A stretch of DNA of 64,000 nucleotides from Deltaproteobacteria bacterium (GTDB taxonomy: Bacteria; Myxococcota_A; UBA9160; UBA6930). Shown piece by piece: positions 34,804-44,570 of this stretch (the first letter of the stretch is position 1; the number at the start of each line of letters is the position of its first letter). The stretch lies in the NCBI GenBank assembly GCA_029261795.1, contig JAJDAP010000116.1, positions 1-64,000 on the forward strand, given 5' to 3'. The notes below the pieces were generated by a model. The model made no database searches. It saw nothing but the letters and a program-made list of their open reading frames with translations, and was not told the origin of the DNA. Position numbers and translations under genes: made by a program.

Positions 34804-36071
34804 CGATTCGGAGTCTCTTGCTCGTCGTACTCCTGGTGGCGCCGGCCTCCGCGGAGACGGTGATGCTCACCCGTCACGCGGATCCGACCTCGGTTCCGAG
34901 TTGCGGGAGCGTGTTCGAGGATGGTGCACATGCGTTCGTCAAGGAGCCGGGCGGCTGGGTCGACCTCGATGCCCGCAACTGGGCGGTCGGCTGGCCCGTC
35001 TACTACGAGCGCACCGGCGCCGACGAACTCGGTGCCAGCGAACGTTTTCGTCTCGGAGACGGTGGCATCCGCGTGGAGATCGAGCTTGCGCCAACTGCGG
35101 GGACCTTCCTCGCACGCCTGCTTCCCGATCCGAAGGGCGACTTCGAGCTGGCGCGTCGCCAGTACCTGCCGGGAATCCCGCTTCCGTGCGAGGTCCGCGG
35201 TGAGCTGAGCACCACGGATCGCTTGGCGAAGTCCGGGGAACTCACGCCAGAGAACGCGCGAGCCGTCTACCAGCTCGAACACGAGGCCACCGAGCTGCTG
35301 TATGACGAGGCGTTCGCGGAGGCGGCCGGCCGGCTCGCTCGGGCGCAGGCACTCTCGCCGCAGTCCGACCAGGTGCGATGGATGCGGGCTCGGGTTGCGT
35401 TCCTCAGGGGCGAGTCCCTGGCTGAGACCGATACCTCCGAGCGCCTGGCAGCGTTCGCTCAGGCCGAACGTTATGCCGACGAGGCCGTGACCCTCGCTCC
35501 CAACCACGGCGAGGGCTGGCTATGGCGTGCCATCGCCCGGGGAAGGATCGTGACCACGAAGGCCACCGCCCGCGTCGCTCTCGATGCCCTGCTCGGCGCG
35601 CGCGGGCCGGGCTTCGTGTCCGAGTCCTTCGAGCGAGCCCTCGATCTGGCACCCGTCTACTCGTACTTCGGCTTCACGGCCAGGGGCGATGCCATGAACG
35701 GGGCCGCCCAGTTGTACCGGATGCTCCCGGCGGGAGGACTCGTCGGCATGGTCCTTGGCGTCGAGCGCGATCTCGACCGAAGCGTCGAACTCGCGCTCGA
35801 CGCCCTGCGGCTCCAGCCGGTGCGGCTCGAGTACGCAAAGGAAGCCGGCGTGGCGCTGCTGTGCCGCGGTGTCGAGCAGCATGACAAGAAGGACCTGGAG
35901 CAGGGTCACGAAGTGCTCGTCGAGGCGCTCGAACTGCCGGTTCGAACAGAGACCGAACGGACGGACCATCGGCACGTCCAGGAACTGCTCGCGGCGAGGC
36001 CGGACCGTGCCTGTGGTTACAGCCGCGACGCATGGGGCGCAGGGCGCGTGATCCGGGAGGCGGGCTGGTGA
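34800..36071 (+). CDS. Exported TPR-type protein
   Basis: This 423-residue protein has a signal peptide (LLLVVLLVAPASA-ETV). The first 150 residues look beta-rich (GWVDLDARNWAVGWPVYYER). The rest is helical and TPR-like: YDEAFAEAAGRLARAQALSP, AERYADEAVTLAPNHGEGWLWRA and LDRSVELALDALRLQPVRLEYAKEAG. TPR proteins scaffold partners, so a role in assembling the cytochrome or transport complex is plausible. Overlap of 4 nt on both sides. The longer open frame upstream is a shadow. Confidence 0.75.
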   Translation: MTIRSLLLVVLLVAPASAETVMLTRHADPTSVPSCGSVFEDGAHAFVKEPGGWVDLDARNWAVGWPVYYERTGADELGASERFRLGDGGIRVEIELAPTAGTFLARLLPDPKGDFELARRQYLPGIPLPCEVRGELSTTDRLAKSGELTPENARAVYQLEHEATELLYDEAFAEAAGRLARAQALSPQSDQVRWMRARVAFLRGESLAETDTSERLAAFAQAERYADEAVTLAPNHGEGWLWRAIARGRIVTTKATARVALDALLGARGPGFVSESFERALDLAPVYSYFGFTARGDAMNGAAQLYRMLPAGGLVGMVLGVERDLDRSVELALDALRLQPVRLEYAKEAGVALLCRGVEQHDKKDLEQGHEVLVEALELPVRTETERTDHRHVQELLAARPDRACGYSRDAWGAGRVIREAGW

Positions 36072-36559
36072 CACGTCGTCAACGGGCCTTCCTGGTCGGG
36101 ATCGTGTTGGTGCTGACCCACGTCGGGACGGCTGCGTCCGCGGAGGGACGCCGCGTCTGGGAAGTGAATGGCATCCGGCTCGAGGAAGGCGAAGTCGAGC
36201 GGCTTGCGCACGACATCGCGCGGCAGACCGTCGTCGCCGTCGAACGGGTGGAGGGCGTGGAACTGCGCAGCCCCCAGCCGGAACTCCTCGAGGACATCTA
36301 CTACGAGGTCGCCCTGAAGGTGTACGGCTCGGCGGTCGACATCGTGACGCGCGACGGCATCGGCGATGACGTGAAGGAAGAACGGGTCAAGAGACTCGTC
36401 CTGGCGGGCCAGGAGCGATCCACGGTGCGGGTGAGCGAGGTGCTCGACGCCGCACAGTACAGCGCATACCGAGCCTGGGAGAAGCGGCAGGTAGAAGCAT
36501 TCCGCCGCCGCGGGCTCTGGTCGAGTCGGCGACGTGCACGAGGAGGACGAAGACGATGA
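36068..36559 (+). CDS. Small exported protein of unknown function
   Basis: This 163-residue protein starts at GTG in a GTGA overlap and has a signal peptide (HVGTAASA-EGR). The mature part is charged and helical (DVKEERVKRLVLAGQE, YSAYRAWEKRQVEAFRRRG) and ends in a very Arg-rich tail. No family is recognised. It is probably a periplasmic accessory of this operon. Confidence 0.6.
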   Translation: MTRRQRAFLVGIVLVLTHVGTAASAEGRRVWEVNGIRLEEGEVERLAHDIARQTVVAVERVEGVELRSPQPELLEDIYYEVALKVYGSAVDIVTRDGIGDDVKEERVKRLVLAGQERSTVRVSEVLDAAQYSAYRAWEKRQVEAFRRRGLWSSRRRARGGRRR

Positions 36560-37245
36560 ACGCAAGCATTCGGTTCGCAGTGATGGCAATCGGCCTGGCA
36601 GTGATCCTGGGCCAGCCGATTTCGGTAAACGCAGAGGGACTCGACTGGGAGGTCCAGGAATCGACGGCACCGTCGGCGCCCGTGCGTGTGGTACGCAACG
36701 TCAGGGACGGGCTGCTGACGTTCGTCGACGCGTTCTTCGACGCCAACACCGCGGTGTTTGGCGCCTTCTCGCTGACCGCGTCCCAGCTGACACTCGTGGT
36801 GGCGGACGGCATCGGCCTGGTGGACGACAACCCGATCACCCAGCACGTGACGAAGGGAATCCTCTCCAAGAATCTCGCCAAGACGGCCTATCTCTGGCAC
36901 GTCGCCGGTGCCGAATCGGTGCTCGGAGGTCACGGGCAGGAAAAGGAGCGCTGGGCAACGAGCGAAGTCGCTAGTCTGAACCCGCTGCTCTCCGACGATG
37001 ATGTCGATGCGCTGGAGCCGCCGATCCCGCTCGATCCGCTCGACTTCGTCGGCGAAGGTCTGGTGCACACCAAACCGCTGCGGCCCAACGTGGTCCTCCA
37101 GACCCTGGGCGCCACGCTCGTGGCAGACGTCGTGATGCGTCCGGCCGCGGGTGTCCTGCGTGTGTTCCAGCTGCGCGAGACCGGCGACCGCATCGAAGAC
37201 AACGCGAACGCGCTGTTCCGCACAGCCGCGAGAAGCGGCTGGTGA
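36556..37245 (+). CDS. Exported protein of unknown function
   Basis: This 229-residue protein has a signal peptide (VILGQPISVNA-EGL). Two amphipathic stretches (FVDAFFDANTAVFGAF, LTLVVADGIGLVDDNPI) and a late hydrophobic one (LGATLVADVVMRPAAGVL) suggest membrane association. I do not recognise it. It lies directly before the MMPL transporter and is coupled by GTGA, so it may be an accessory of that exporter. Confidence 0.6.
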   Translation: MNASIRFAVMAIGLAVILGQPISVNAEGLDWEVQESTAPSAPVRVVRNVRDGLLTFVDAFFDANTAVFGAFSLTASQLTLVVADGIGLVDDNPITQHVTKGILSKNLAKTAYLWHVAGAESVLGGHGQEKERWATSEVASLNPLLSDDDVDALEPPIPLDPLDFVGEGLVHTKPLRPNVVLQTLGATLVADVVMRPAAGVLRVFQLRETGDRIEDNANALFRTAARSGW

Positions 37246-39557
37246 GTTTCGCCCTCGGCATCCGCGAGCGGATCGCGGCGCGACCGCGTCGATGGCTCGC
37301 TGTGCTCGCTTCGATCACCGTTCTGCTCGGTGCCGCCGCACCGTTCACACGTTGGGACGCGAACCCCGAGCTGCTCACCATCGAGGGGAGCCCGGAACTC
37401 GCGACCTATCGAGACTACCTGCAGCGCTTCGGCAGCGACGAGCTGATCATCGTCGCGATCGAGGGTCCAGCTCTGCTGGAGCCCGCAGGTCTCGCGACGA
37501 TTCGCGAGCTCACCGATGCCTTCGCCGCAATAGACGACGTCGAGGACGTGGCCAGTCTGGATACGGCGTACGACGTGGACTTCGGCCCCTTTGGACCGTT
37601 CGCGAGCCCGCTGGTGCCGGACGATCTGAATGAAGCGCCCGAACCCGCGGAACTGCTGGCCCGGGTCCATGCGCTGCCGCTGACGAAAGACGGTCTGCTC
37701 GATGCGGCTGGAACGACGACGGCGCTGACGATCAAGCCCGATACGAATTCGTTAGGCGGCGAGGCGAGGGCGATTCAGGGTTCGGTTCTCGCCGGCGTCG
37801 AAGCCGTGCTCGAACGTCCGGAGTTTTCGGAGTTGGACGCGCACCTGGCCGGCTCTCCGGTCTTCAACCGCGAACTCGAGCGGCTGAATACCCGCGACAA
37901 TGCGCGCTTCACACCGCTGGCCGTGGCGATCGTGGCCGTCCTGTTGGCGTTCGCGCTGCGCCAGTTCGGCGCCGTGGCCCTGGCGATGGTCTGCGTCGGT
38001 GGCACCCTCGCCTGGGTACGCGGGGCCATGACGTTGGCCGACGTTCCGTTTACCACGACGACCTCGCTGCTCCCCCCCTTGCTCATGGTGCTTGCCGTGT
38101 CGGTGTCGGTGCACGTACTGGCGCGCTATCAGCGCAAGCGGGCCGCAGGTCTCGGCAAGAAGGATGCGGTCGACGCCACACTCGATGCCGTGTTGGTGCC
38201 GGCCTCGCTCACGGCGCTGACGACGGCCGTCGGCTTCGCCTCGCTTTCGGTCTCGCCGATCCCGAGCGTCCAGACCTTTGGTGTGTTCGCCGCACTTGGC
38301 GTTCTCGCCGCCTTCCTTCTGGGCGGGGTCGCACTGCCCGCGTGGCTGCACCTGGTTCCGCTGGCACCCCGAAATCGGGTGGCCGGGGATCGTCTCGATC
38401 GGGCACTGATCGCGGTCGCAGGGGCAGCCCGCCGTCGCGCCCCGCTGGTGCTCGGGAGTGCAGCGCTCGTCGTGGCCGTCGCGCTGGTGTTCGTGCCCCA
38501 GCTGCGTGTTTCCACGCACGACGGCGAGTTCTTTCCGGACGACCACGCCCTCAACCGCGCCTACGACGTCATCGAGTCCGGCCTGGCCGGCGTCACGCCC
38601 CTCGAGTTGATCGTCAGCAGCGCCCAGCCGAACGGAATACGGACCCCCGAAGCGCTGCAGGTGCTGGCTGAGCTCCAGGACTTCCTCGCCGCTCAGCCCG
38701 AGACGATCCGAGGCGTGTCCATTGCCGACTGGCTCGATGTCGCGCGTCGTGCGATCGAACCGGACCGTTCCGCCGGCTCAGCCTGGTCGGAGAACGAAAT
38801 CGAGCGGGCCGCCTTCGTGCTCGGGGCGGTTTCCTCTCGCGATCTTCCCTATTGGGTGCGCGACGAATGGAGCACCGCGCGCATCTCGTCTCGCAGTGTC
38901 GCACTCGACTCGGAACAGAACGCCGCGCTGCTGGCACGAATCGAAGCATTCGCTGACGACCGCGTCGCCGCCCACCCCGATCTCGACGTGGAGGTCACCG
39001 GACTGGTCCCCGTCTTCGCGGGCATGGAGGAGTACCTGCTCGAGAGCCAGATCTTCTCGTTCTCGCTGGCGCTGATCGCAGTCTTCCTGGTTTTCGTCGG
39101 CCTGTTCCGTTCGGTCTCCTGGGCGGCGCTCGCCATGGTGCCCAACGTCGCGCCGATCGTGCTGACCCTCGGCGTGATGGGCGCTTCCGGGATTCCTCTC
39201 GACGTGGTCACAGTGATGGTGGCCAGCGTGAACCTGGGCATCGTCGTCGATGACACGATCCACATGATTCACGCATTCCGGGCCGCTCGTGCCGAGGGCC
39301 TGGGCGATGGCGAGGCGATGGAGCGTTCCGTGCGTCGCACGGGCCGCGCTGTCGTATTCACTTCCTTCGTTCTCTCGCTGGGTTTCATCAGCCTGGCGTT
39401 CTCGGACTTTCAGCCGACCGCGCACTTCGGCGCGCTGACGGCCCTCACCGTCTCGCTGGCGCTGCTCGCGGACCTTGCCCTGCTCCCGGCGCTGATCGCC
39501 CGGTTTGGGATGGCGGAGCGGTCCGCGAAAGCCGTACTTCGAGAGGAGCCCGTATGA
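37242..39557 (+). CDS. MMPL/RND-superfamily transporter
   Basis: This 771-residue protein has the RND layout in two halves: one N-terminal helix, a large periplasmic loop, five to six helices, then the same again. Recognisable parts are LTIEGSPELATYRDYLQRFGSDELIIVAIEG in the first loop, the helix cluster from ALRQFGAVALAMV, and MVASVNLGIVVDDTIHMIHAF with the proton-relay acidic residues. Relatives (MmpL, HpnN) move lipids or hydrophobic metabolites using proton force. It probably exports the product of the cytoplasmic enzymes of this operon. Confidence 0.93.
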   Translation: MSFALGIRERIAARPRRWLAVLASITVLLGAAAPFTRWDANPELLTIEGSPELATYRDYLQRFGSDELIIVAIEGPALLEPAGLATIRELTDAFAAIDDVEDVASLDTAYDVDFGPFGPFASPLVPDDLNEAPEPAELLARVHALPLTKDGLLDAAGTTTALTIKPDTNSLGGEARAIQGSVLAGVEAVLERPEFSELDAHLAGSPVFNRELERLNTRDNARFTPLAVAIVAVLLAFALRQFGAVALAMVCVGGTLAWVRGAMTLADVPFTTTTSLLPPLLMVLAVSVSVHVLARYQRKRAAGLGKKDAVDATLDAVLVPASLTALTTAVGFASLSVSPIPSVQTFGVFAALGVLAAFLLGGVALPAWLHLVPLAPRNRVAGDRLDRALIAVAGAARRRAPLVLGSAALVVAVALVFVPQLRVSTHDGEFFPDDHALNRAYDVIESGLAGVTPLELIVSSAQPNGIRTPEALQVLAELQDFLAAQPETIRGVSIADWLDVARRAIEPDRSAGSAWSENEIERAAFVLGAVSSRDLPYWVRDEWSTARISSRSVALDSEQNAALLARIEAFADDRVAAHPDLDVEVTGLVPVFAGMEEYLLESQIFSFSLALIAVFLVFVGLFRSVSWAALAMVPNVAPIVLTLGVMGASGIPLDVVTVMVASVNLGIVVDDTIHMIHAFRAARAEGLGDGEAMERSVRRTGRAVVFTSFVLSLGFISLAFSDFQPTAHFGALTALTVSLALLADLALLPALIARFGMAERSAKAVLREEPV

Positions 39558-41335
39558 CGATCTCTGGCCACACGGCCCCGACTTGGATGATCACCTGGTC
39601 GCCGGATGCGACCCGGCTCGCGACTGCATCGGAGGACGGATCCGTCCGCGTCTGGAACGCCAGTGACGGGTCGGAGCAGCTCGTGCTCCGCGGCCACGAC
39701 GATGGCGTCTGGTCCGCGACGTGGTCGCCCGATGGCTCGCGGATCCTCTCTGGTGGCAACGATGGGCGCGCCTCCCTCTGGGATTCCGAGAGCGGTGAGC
39801 GCCTCGTGTCCCTGGAGCCCGGCTGCGGCGCGATCTGGGCGACCGGGTGGTCGCCGCGAGGGGAACTGTTCGCCACCGGCGGTCGAGACAGTCTCGTCCG
39901 ATTGTTCGATGGCAAGACAGCAGAAGAGGTCGGGGCACTCGTCGGCCATGAGGACCTGGTCAAGGATCTGGTGTTCTCGCCCTGCGGTCGGCGACTCGCA
40001 TCATCGAGCGACGACCGGACGGTGCGCGTCTTCGACCTTGCCAGTGGTGCCGTGCTCCAGGTGCTACGCGGGCACGAGCACATGGCGAACACCGTGGACT
40101 TTACTCCCGACGGTGAGTCTCTGGTCACGTGCTCCCACGATCGCACGGTGCGCTGCTGGGATCTGACCAGCGGCCACGAGCGCTGGTCGAAGCTGGCCCA
40201 TCACGACGACATCGACGCCGCCCGGGTCTCCCCGGACGGGCGGCTCGTGGCATCGTGCTCGCACGATCGCCGTGTGCGCATCTTCGATGCTGCAAACGGG
40301 CAACTGCGCTCCGAGATCACGGGCCACACCGACGAAGTGGAGTGGGTCTCCTGGTCGCCGAACGGGGAAGCGCTCGCGACGGCTTCGATCGACGCCAAGG
40401 GACGGATCTTCGATGCGGCGTCGGGCGCGCTCCGCCGCACACTCGAGGGTCGCAATCGCGCGGTATCGACGCTGCGTACCGCGCCGGACGGACGCGTCGC
40501 GGTCGTCCGGGACGACCGGAGTGTTCACGTGCTCGATCGCTCCCTCGACCGCGTCGTGTGGCGTGTGCGCGACGTGCAAGGGCAGGCGATCAAGGACGCT
40601 GCCTGGTCTCCGGACGGGAGCCGGCTCGCTTGCGCTTCGCTCGATGCCAGCGTGGTGGTGTTCGACCCGACCGGCAAGCCGCAGCTGCGGGTGGCGCTAC
40701 CGACGGGGGCCTACTCGGTCGACTGGTCGCCGTGTGGCTCACTCCTCCTGATCGGGCTGGCCGATGGTGCGGTCCAGATTCGCAGCGCCGAAACCGGCGC
40801 CCTGCGCACGCTGTCCCTGGACAGCAAGGAGCCCACCTATGCGGTCGCCTGGCGCCCGGACGGCGCTGGCTTCGCGGCCGCCTTCCGCGACGGCAGGATC
40901 GGCCTTCGCGTTGGCGAATCCTTCCGGTACCTGAAGGGCCACTCCGACATGGTGCTGAGCCTGGCCTGGTCGCCGGACGGTCGCGTGCTGGCTTCGGGAT
41001 CTCGCGACGCGGACGTGCGTCTCTGGTCCGCGGCCGGGGAGCCCTTCAGCTTGCTGCAAGGGCATCGGCTCACCGTCTGGTCTGTTGCCTTCACACCGGA
41101 CGGACGTCGACTGTTGTCATCGTCATTCGATCACGACGTGCGCGTGTGGGGCGAGAACCGCTGCGAGCGCGTGCTCCAGGGACACACGCGTCAGGTCAGT
41201 GCTGTCACCGTACTCGACGCGGACAACGCGCTTTCCGGCTCTCGGGACGGGACCTGCCGCCGCTGGAATCTTCGGGATGGAACCAGTCGGACCGTCCTTC
41301 CCCACGACCTTCCCCTCATCGAGGAGTGCACATGA
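39554..41335 (+). CDS. WD40-repeat protein 1
   Basis: This 593-residue protein without a signal peptide consists almost entirely of about 14 WD40 repeats (HTAPTWMITWSPDATRLATA, GHDDGVWSATWSPDGSRI, through to GHTRQVSAVTVLDADNALSG). Two seven-bladed propellers are likely. WD40 proteins scaffold complexes; no enzyme signature is visible. A second protein of the same kind and size lies after the ligase gene. Overlaps are 4 nt on both sides. Confidence 0.92.
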   Translation: MTISGHTAPTWMITWSPDATRLATASEDGSVRVWNASDGSEQLVLRGHDDGVWSATWSPDGSRILSGGNDGRASLWDSESGERLVSLEPGCGAIWATGWSPRGELFATGGRDSLVRLFDGKTAEEVGALVGHEDLVKDLVFSPCGRRLASSSDDRTVRVFDLASGAVLQVLRGHEHMANTVDFTPDGESLVTCSHDRTVRCWDLTSGHERWSKLAHHDDIDAARVSPDGRLVASCSHDRRVRIFDAANGQLRSEITGHTDEVEWVSWSPNGEALATASIDAKGRIFDAASGALRRTLEGRNRAVSTLRTAPDGRVAVVRDDRSVHVLDRSLDRVVWRVRDVQGQAIKDAAWSPDGSRLACASLDASVVVFDPTGKPQLRVALPTGAYSVDWSPCGSLLLIGLADGAVQIRSAETGALRTLSLDSKEPTYAVAWRPDGAGFAAAFRDGRIGLRVGESFRYLKGHSDMVLSLAWSPDGRVLASGSRDADVRLWSAAGEPFSLLQGHRLTVWSVAFTPDGRRLLSSSFDHDVRVWGENRCERVLQGHTRQVSAVTVLDADNALSGSRDGTCRRWNLRDGTSRTVLPHDLPLIEECT

Positions 41336-42774
41336 ACGCCGCTTCCACATCGAACCCCGCACGCATCCGCACAGGCTATTCGAACCGGGCACCGCTCCGG
41401 GAGGCCGAGCCCGCGCGTCGCCAGGTCGGCCCACTCGCCATCGGCGTTTCCAGCGTGCGCAAGCTTCTGACGCTGTGGGCCGCACTCGTTCGCGCGCGCA
41501 GCGGCGAGGAAGCCCTGCGCGCGTATCAGCTGCGGCGTCTGAAGAAGCTGCTGGCCTGGGCCGAGCGTGACGTGGATCTCTATCGCGAGCGTTGGGCTGA
41601 GGCCGGCGTGGCCGCACACGAGCTGCGAACGCTCGCGGATCTGGGCCGCTTTCCGATCATCGAGAAGGACGACGTGCGGGATCGCTTCCCGGACGGCGCG
41701 CTTCGGCACGGGACACGGCTCGAGCGCTGCCGGGTCCAGCAGACGTCGGGTTCCTCCGGTCGCTGCATGGAGATCGCGCTCACGCTTCGATGCGACGACG
41801 CTCGCAATATCTACACCCAGCGGATGTATGGCTGGCATGGCTTCCGCTTCTGGCGCACGGCGGCCTACCTGTTCCCATACCAGCTTCCGTTCGAGAACAA
41901 CCTGGGGATCTATCCGAATGTCTGGGTCGACGCGAAGCGGGAACCCGACGACGCCCTCGACGAGATCGGCCGGATCCGGCCCGCCGTGCTGGCCGCGACG
42001 CCTAGCGACGTACTCGATCTGCTGGAAGGTGCTAGCGAGGGACGCGATCTGCGCGCACTCGGGGTCGGAACCCTGTGCCTCCACTCGGAGCCGCTGTCGG
42101 CCGACGAGCGCGCGTACTTCAGCGAGCGCTTCGGTTGCCCGGTTCGGACCAACTACTACTGCAACGAAGTATGGGCGATCGCGAATGAGTGCGAGCACGG
42201 CCGCATGCACGAGTTTCCGGACAACGTCGTGCTCGAGCTGCTCGACGACGAAGGTCAGCCCGTGCCCGACGGAACGCCGGGGCAGGTGGTCGTCACAGGG
42301 CTCAACGGCTTCGCCCAGCCGTTCATCCGTTATCGCCTGGGCGACCTGGCGGTTCGCAGCCCGGATCGGAATTGTCCCTGTGGGCGAAAGCTGCCGATCC
42401 TCGAGCGCATCGAAGGACGAGACGACGATGTCTTCGTCCATCCCGATGGTCGCGCGATCCATCCCGCGAAGATCACGGTGGCAGTGAAGTCACCGTGCTT
42501 CGAGCACCCGGGCCTCCAGGTGTTTCGCGACTATCAAATCGTCCAGACCGCGCCCGACCACGTTGTCGTGCGCGTAGTGCCGGGTCGGGACCGCGAGCCC
42601 TTCGAGGCGTGCGCTCGAGAGGGGGTGGCTCGCTTGCAGCGCCTGCTCCAGCCCGGCGTCCACGTGGATCTCGAGGTGTGCGACACGCTCGACGGAGGAC
42701 CCGGAGGGAAGCGCAAGATATTCACTCGCGAGCCAGCTGTGGCGGGCGCGACGACGGGAGGATCAGGGCAATGA
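41332..42774 (+). CDS. Phenylacetate-CoA ligase (PaaK/CapK)-family adenylate-forming enzyme
   Basis: This 480-residue protein has the PaaK/CapK pattern: WAERDVDLYRERW, FPIIEKDDVRDRFPDG, the AMP loop QQTSGSSGRCMEIAL, LCLHSEPLSADERAYF, the zinc-like C-x(n)-CPCGRKLPILERIEGRDDD and the C-terminal hinge. It probably adenylates a carboxylic acid, aromatic or fatty, for transfer to CoA or another acceptor. The ATG at 41332 (ATGA overlap) is chosen, because the 881-residue open frame upstream is a shadow of WD40 protein 1. It is flanked by the two WD40 genes. Confidence 0.9.
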   Translation: MNAASTSNPARIRTGYSNRAPLREAEPARRQVGPLAIGVSSVRKLLTLWAALVRARSGEEALRAYQLRRLKKLLAWAERDVDLYRERWAEAGVAAHELRTLADLGRFPIIEKDDVRDRFPDGALRHGTRLERCRVQQTSGSSGRCMEIALTLRCDDARNIYTQRMYGWHGFRFWRTAAYLFPYQLPFENNLGIYPNVWVDAKREPDDALDEIGRIRPAVLAATPSDVLDLLEGASEGRDLRALGVGTLCLHSEPLSADERAYFSERFGCPVRTNYYCNEVWAIANECEHGRMHEFPDNVVLELLDDEGQPVPDGTPGQVVVTGLNGFAQPFIRYRLGDLAVRSPDRNCPCGRKLPILERIEGRDDDVFVHPDGRAIHPAKITVAVKSPCFEHPGLQVFRDYQIVQTAPDHVVVRVVPGRDREPFEACAREGVARLQRLLQPGVHVDLEVCDTLDGGPGGKRKIFTREPAVAGATTGGSGQ

Positions 42775-44570
42775 GTGGCATGGTGGCAGGAAGTGGGGTC
42801 GGGCGGCACGCGGGTCCGGTGAGTTGCGTCGACATGAGCGCCGATGGTCGGATGGTCAGTGGTGGCTACGACGCAGCATTGCGGCTGTGGCGTACGTTGG
42901 ATCGCTCGATCGATCGCCTGGAGGGCCATGGTGCCCTCATCAACGCGGTGCGGTTCTCGCCGGACGGCAGCCGGATCGCCTCTGCCTCGAGCGACCGGAC
43001 GACCCGCTTGTGGCAGGTCGAAGGGGGCGATCCTCTCGTGGTGATCTCCGGGCATCGAGACGACGTGAATAGTGTTTGCTGGAGCCCGGATGGCGACCGC
43101 GTTGCTACGGCCTCGTTCGACGGCACGGCACGCATCCATCGTTCCTCGGACGGTGTCTTCCTCGCGGAACTCCGGGGACACGAGAGCGACGTGAATAGCG
43201 TTGCCTGGCAGCCGGGGGGCGAGATGCTGGCGACGGCTTCTGACGATCGGACCGTCCGGCTCTGGGACTCGGCGGGCACGCTGCTCGCAACCCTCTGCGG
43301 CCACGAGGACTGGGTCGACTCCGTCGACTGGAGTCCTGATGGCAGGCTCGTCGCATCGGCGGGGCTCGAGGGGGTGGTTCATGTCTGGGACGTGGCATCG
43401 GGCGCTCAGGTGGCTCGCCTCCCGGATCACGGCTGCGCTGTGAAGGCTGTCGCGTTCTCCCCTGCGGGCGGATTCCTCGCAACCTCCGCGTACGACAAGC
43501 GCCTGCGGGTGTTCGCAAGCGGAGATTGGCGCGAGGTGGCCAGCGTGCACGACCCCAGGATGTGGAACCGGACGCTCTGTTGGCGTGGCGCCAATACGCT
43601 CGCCACGGGATCGTTCGGCGGCACACCCGTGCGTTGGAGGATCGGCGAGCACGCGGCCTGCACTTCGGACCGGCTTGGCGCACCGGGCATCAACGGCATG
43701 GCGCTCTCGCCCGATGGCAACACAGTCGCACTCGCGAGTGATGACGGGGGCGCCCGCCTCCTCGATCTCGATCGCGGCCGGATCCTGCGCGAGCGTTTCG
43801 ATACCCGCGGCGCTCTGCTGTGCACTGCGTTCACGCCCGATGGCCGGCACGCGGCGTTCGGCGGCTGGGACGACCGCGTCCTCATCTATGCATTGGACAC
43901 ACCGTCCCCCTGCCGTGTGATCTCCGGGCACAGCGAACCGGTCAATTCGGTGGCCTTCGCAAGTGACGGCACCCGCCTCGGTCTCGGCGGATTCACGGGC
44001 GCGCTTTCGGTGTGGGATCCGATGCGAGGCGAGCTTCTTGGGATCCCTGCATGGCACCGTGGTTCGATCAAGTCCGTCGTCGCGTACGGAGCGGGGTTCC
44101 TGGCGTGCGGTCGGGACGGTTCGGTGCGCATCCACGACCCGATCGAGGGCGAGCGCGCCATCCCGGTCGCCGACACCATCCTGAACGCGGTCTCCGTTTC
44201 CGCCGACGCGCGCCACGCCGCAGTTGCGAGTCGGAGCCACGGTGTCCTGTGGCTCGACCTGGTGCAGGGCCGGGCGCTCGCCTCCAGCATGACGGTCGCC
44301 GCCTCCGCGCGTTGCGTCGCGGTCTCTCCCGACGGGATGACGGTCGCGGCTGGCCACTACGACGGACATCTCCAATTCTGGTCGCCGGCCACGGGAGAAG
44401 TGAAGTCGAGCAAGCCCTTCGGCCCGACGCCGATCTCATCGCTCGCGTGGCGCTCGGCCGGTCAGGAACTCGTGGTCGCGAGCTGGTCGGCGGAAGGTGA
44501 CCTAGGCATCGTCGAGACGGCGAGCGGCGTGCTGAAGAACAGCTATGCGCTCGCGGGTTCGGGCCAGTGA
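42771..44570 (+). CDS. WD40-repeat protein 2
   Basis: This 599-residue protein has about 14 WD40 repeats (AGPVSCVDMSADGRMVSGGY, GHRDDVNSVCWSPDGDRVATA, GHESDVNSVAWQPGGEMLATA, GHEDWVDSVDWSPDGRLVASA). It has no signal peptide. It is of the same size class as the product at 39554 but clearly diverged, so the pair is not a recent duplication. A cytoplasmic scaffold for the ligase and tailoring enzymes is a reasonable guess. Confidence 0.92.
   Translation: MSGMVAGSGVGRHAGPVSCVDMSADGRMVSGGYDAALRLWRTLDRSIDRLEGHGALINAVRFSPDGSRIASASSDRTTRLWQVEGGDPLVVISGHRDDVNSVCWSPDGDRVATASFDGTARIHRSSDGVFLAELRGHESDVNSVAWQPGGEMLATASDDRTVRLWDSAGTLLATLCGHEDWVDSVDWSPDGRLVASAGLEGVVHVWDVASGAQVARLPDHGCAVKAVAFSPAGGFLATSAYDKRLRVFASGDWREVASVHDPRMWNRTLCWRGANTLATGSFGGTPVRWRIGEHAACTSDRLGAPGINGMALSPDGNTVALASDDGGARLLDLDRGRILRERFDTRGALLCTAFTPDGRHAAFGGWDDRVLIYALDTPSPCRVISGHSEPVNSVAFASDGTRLGLGGFTGALSVWDPMRGELLGIPAWHRGSIKSVVAYGAGFLACGRDGSVRIHDPIEGERAIPVADTILNAVSVSADARHAAVASRSHGVLWLDLVQGRALASSMTVAASARCVAVSPDGMTVAAGHYDGHLQFWSPATGEVKSSKPFGPTPISSLAWRSAGQELVVASWSAEGDLGIVETASGVLKNSYALAGSGQ

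Noticed and set aside
39554-44570. Periodic sequence suggesting a repeat array or CRISPR
   Set aside because: The periodicity comes from WD40 codons (about 42 residues) with diverged repeats, not identical DNA repeats.
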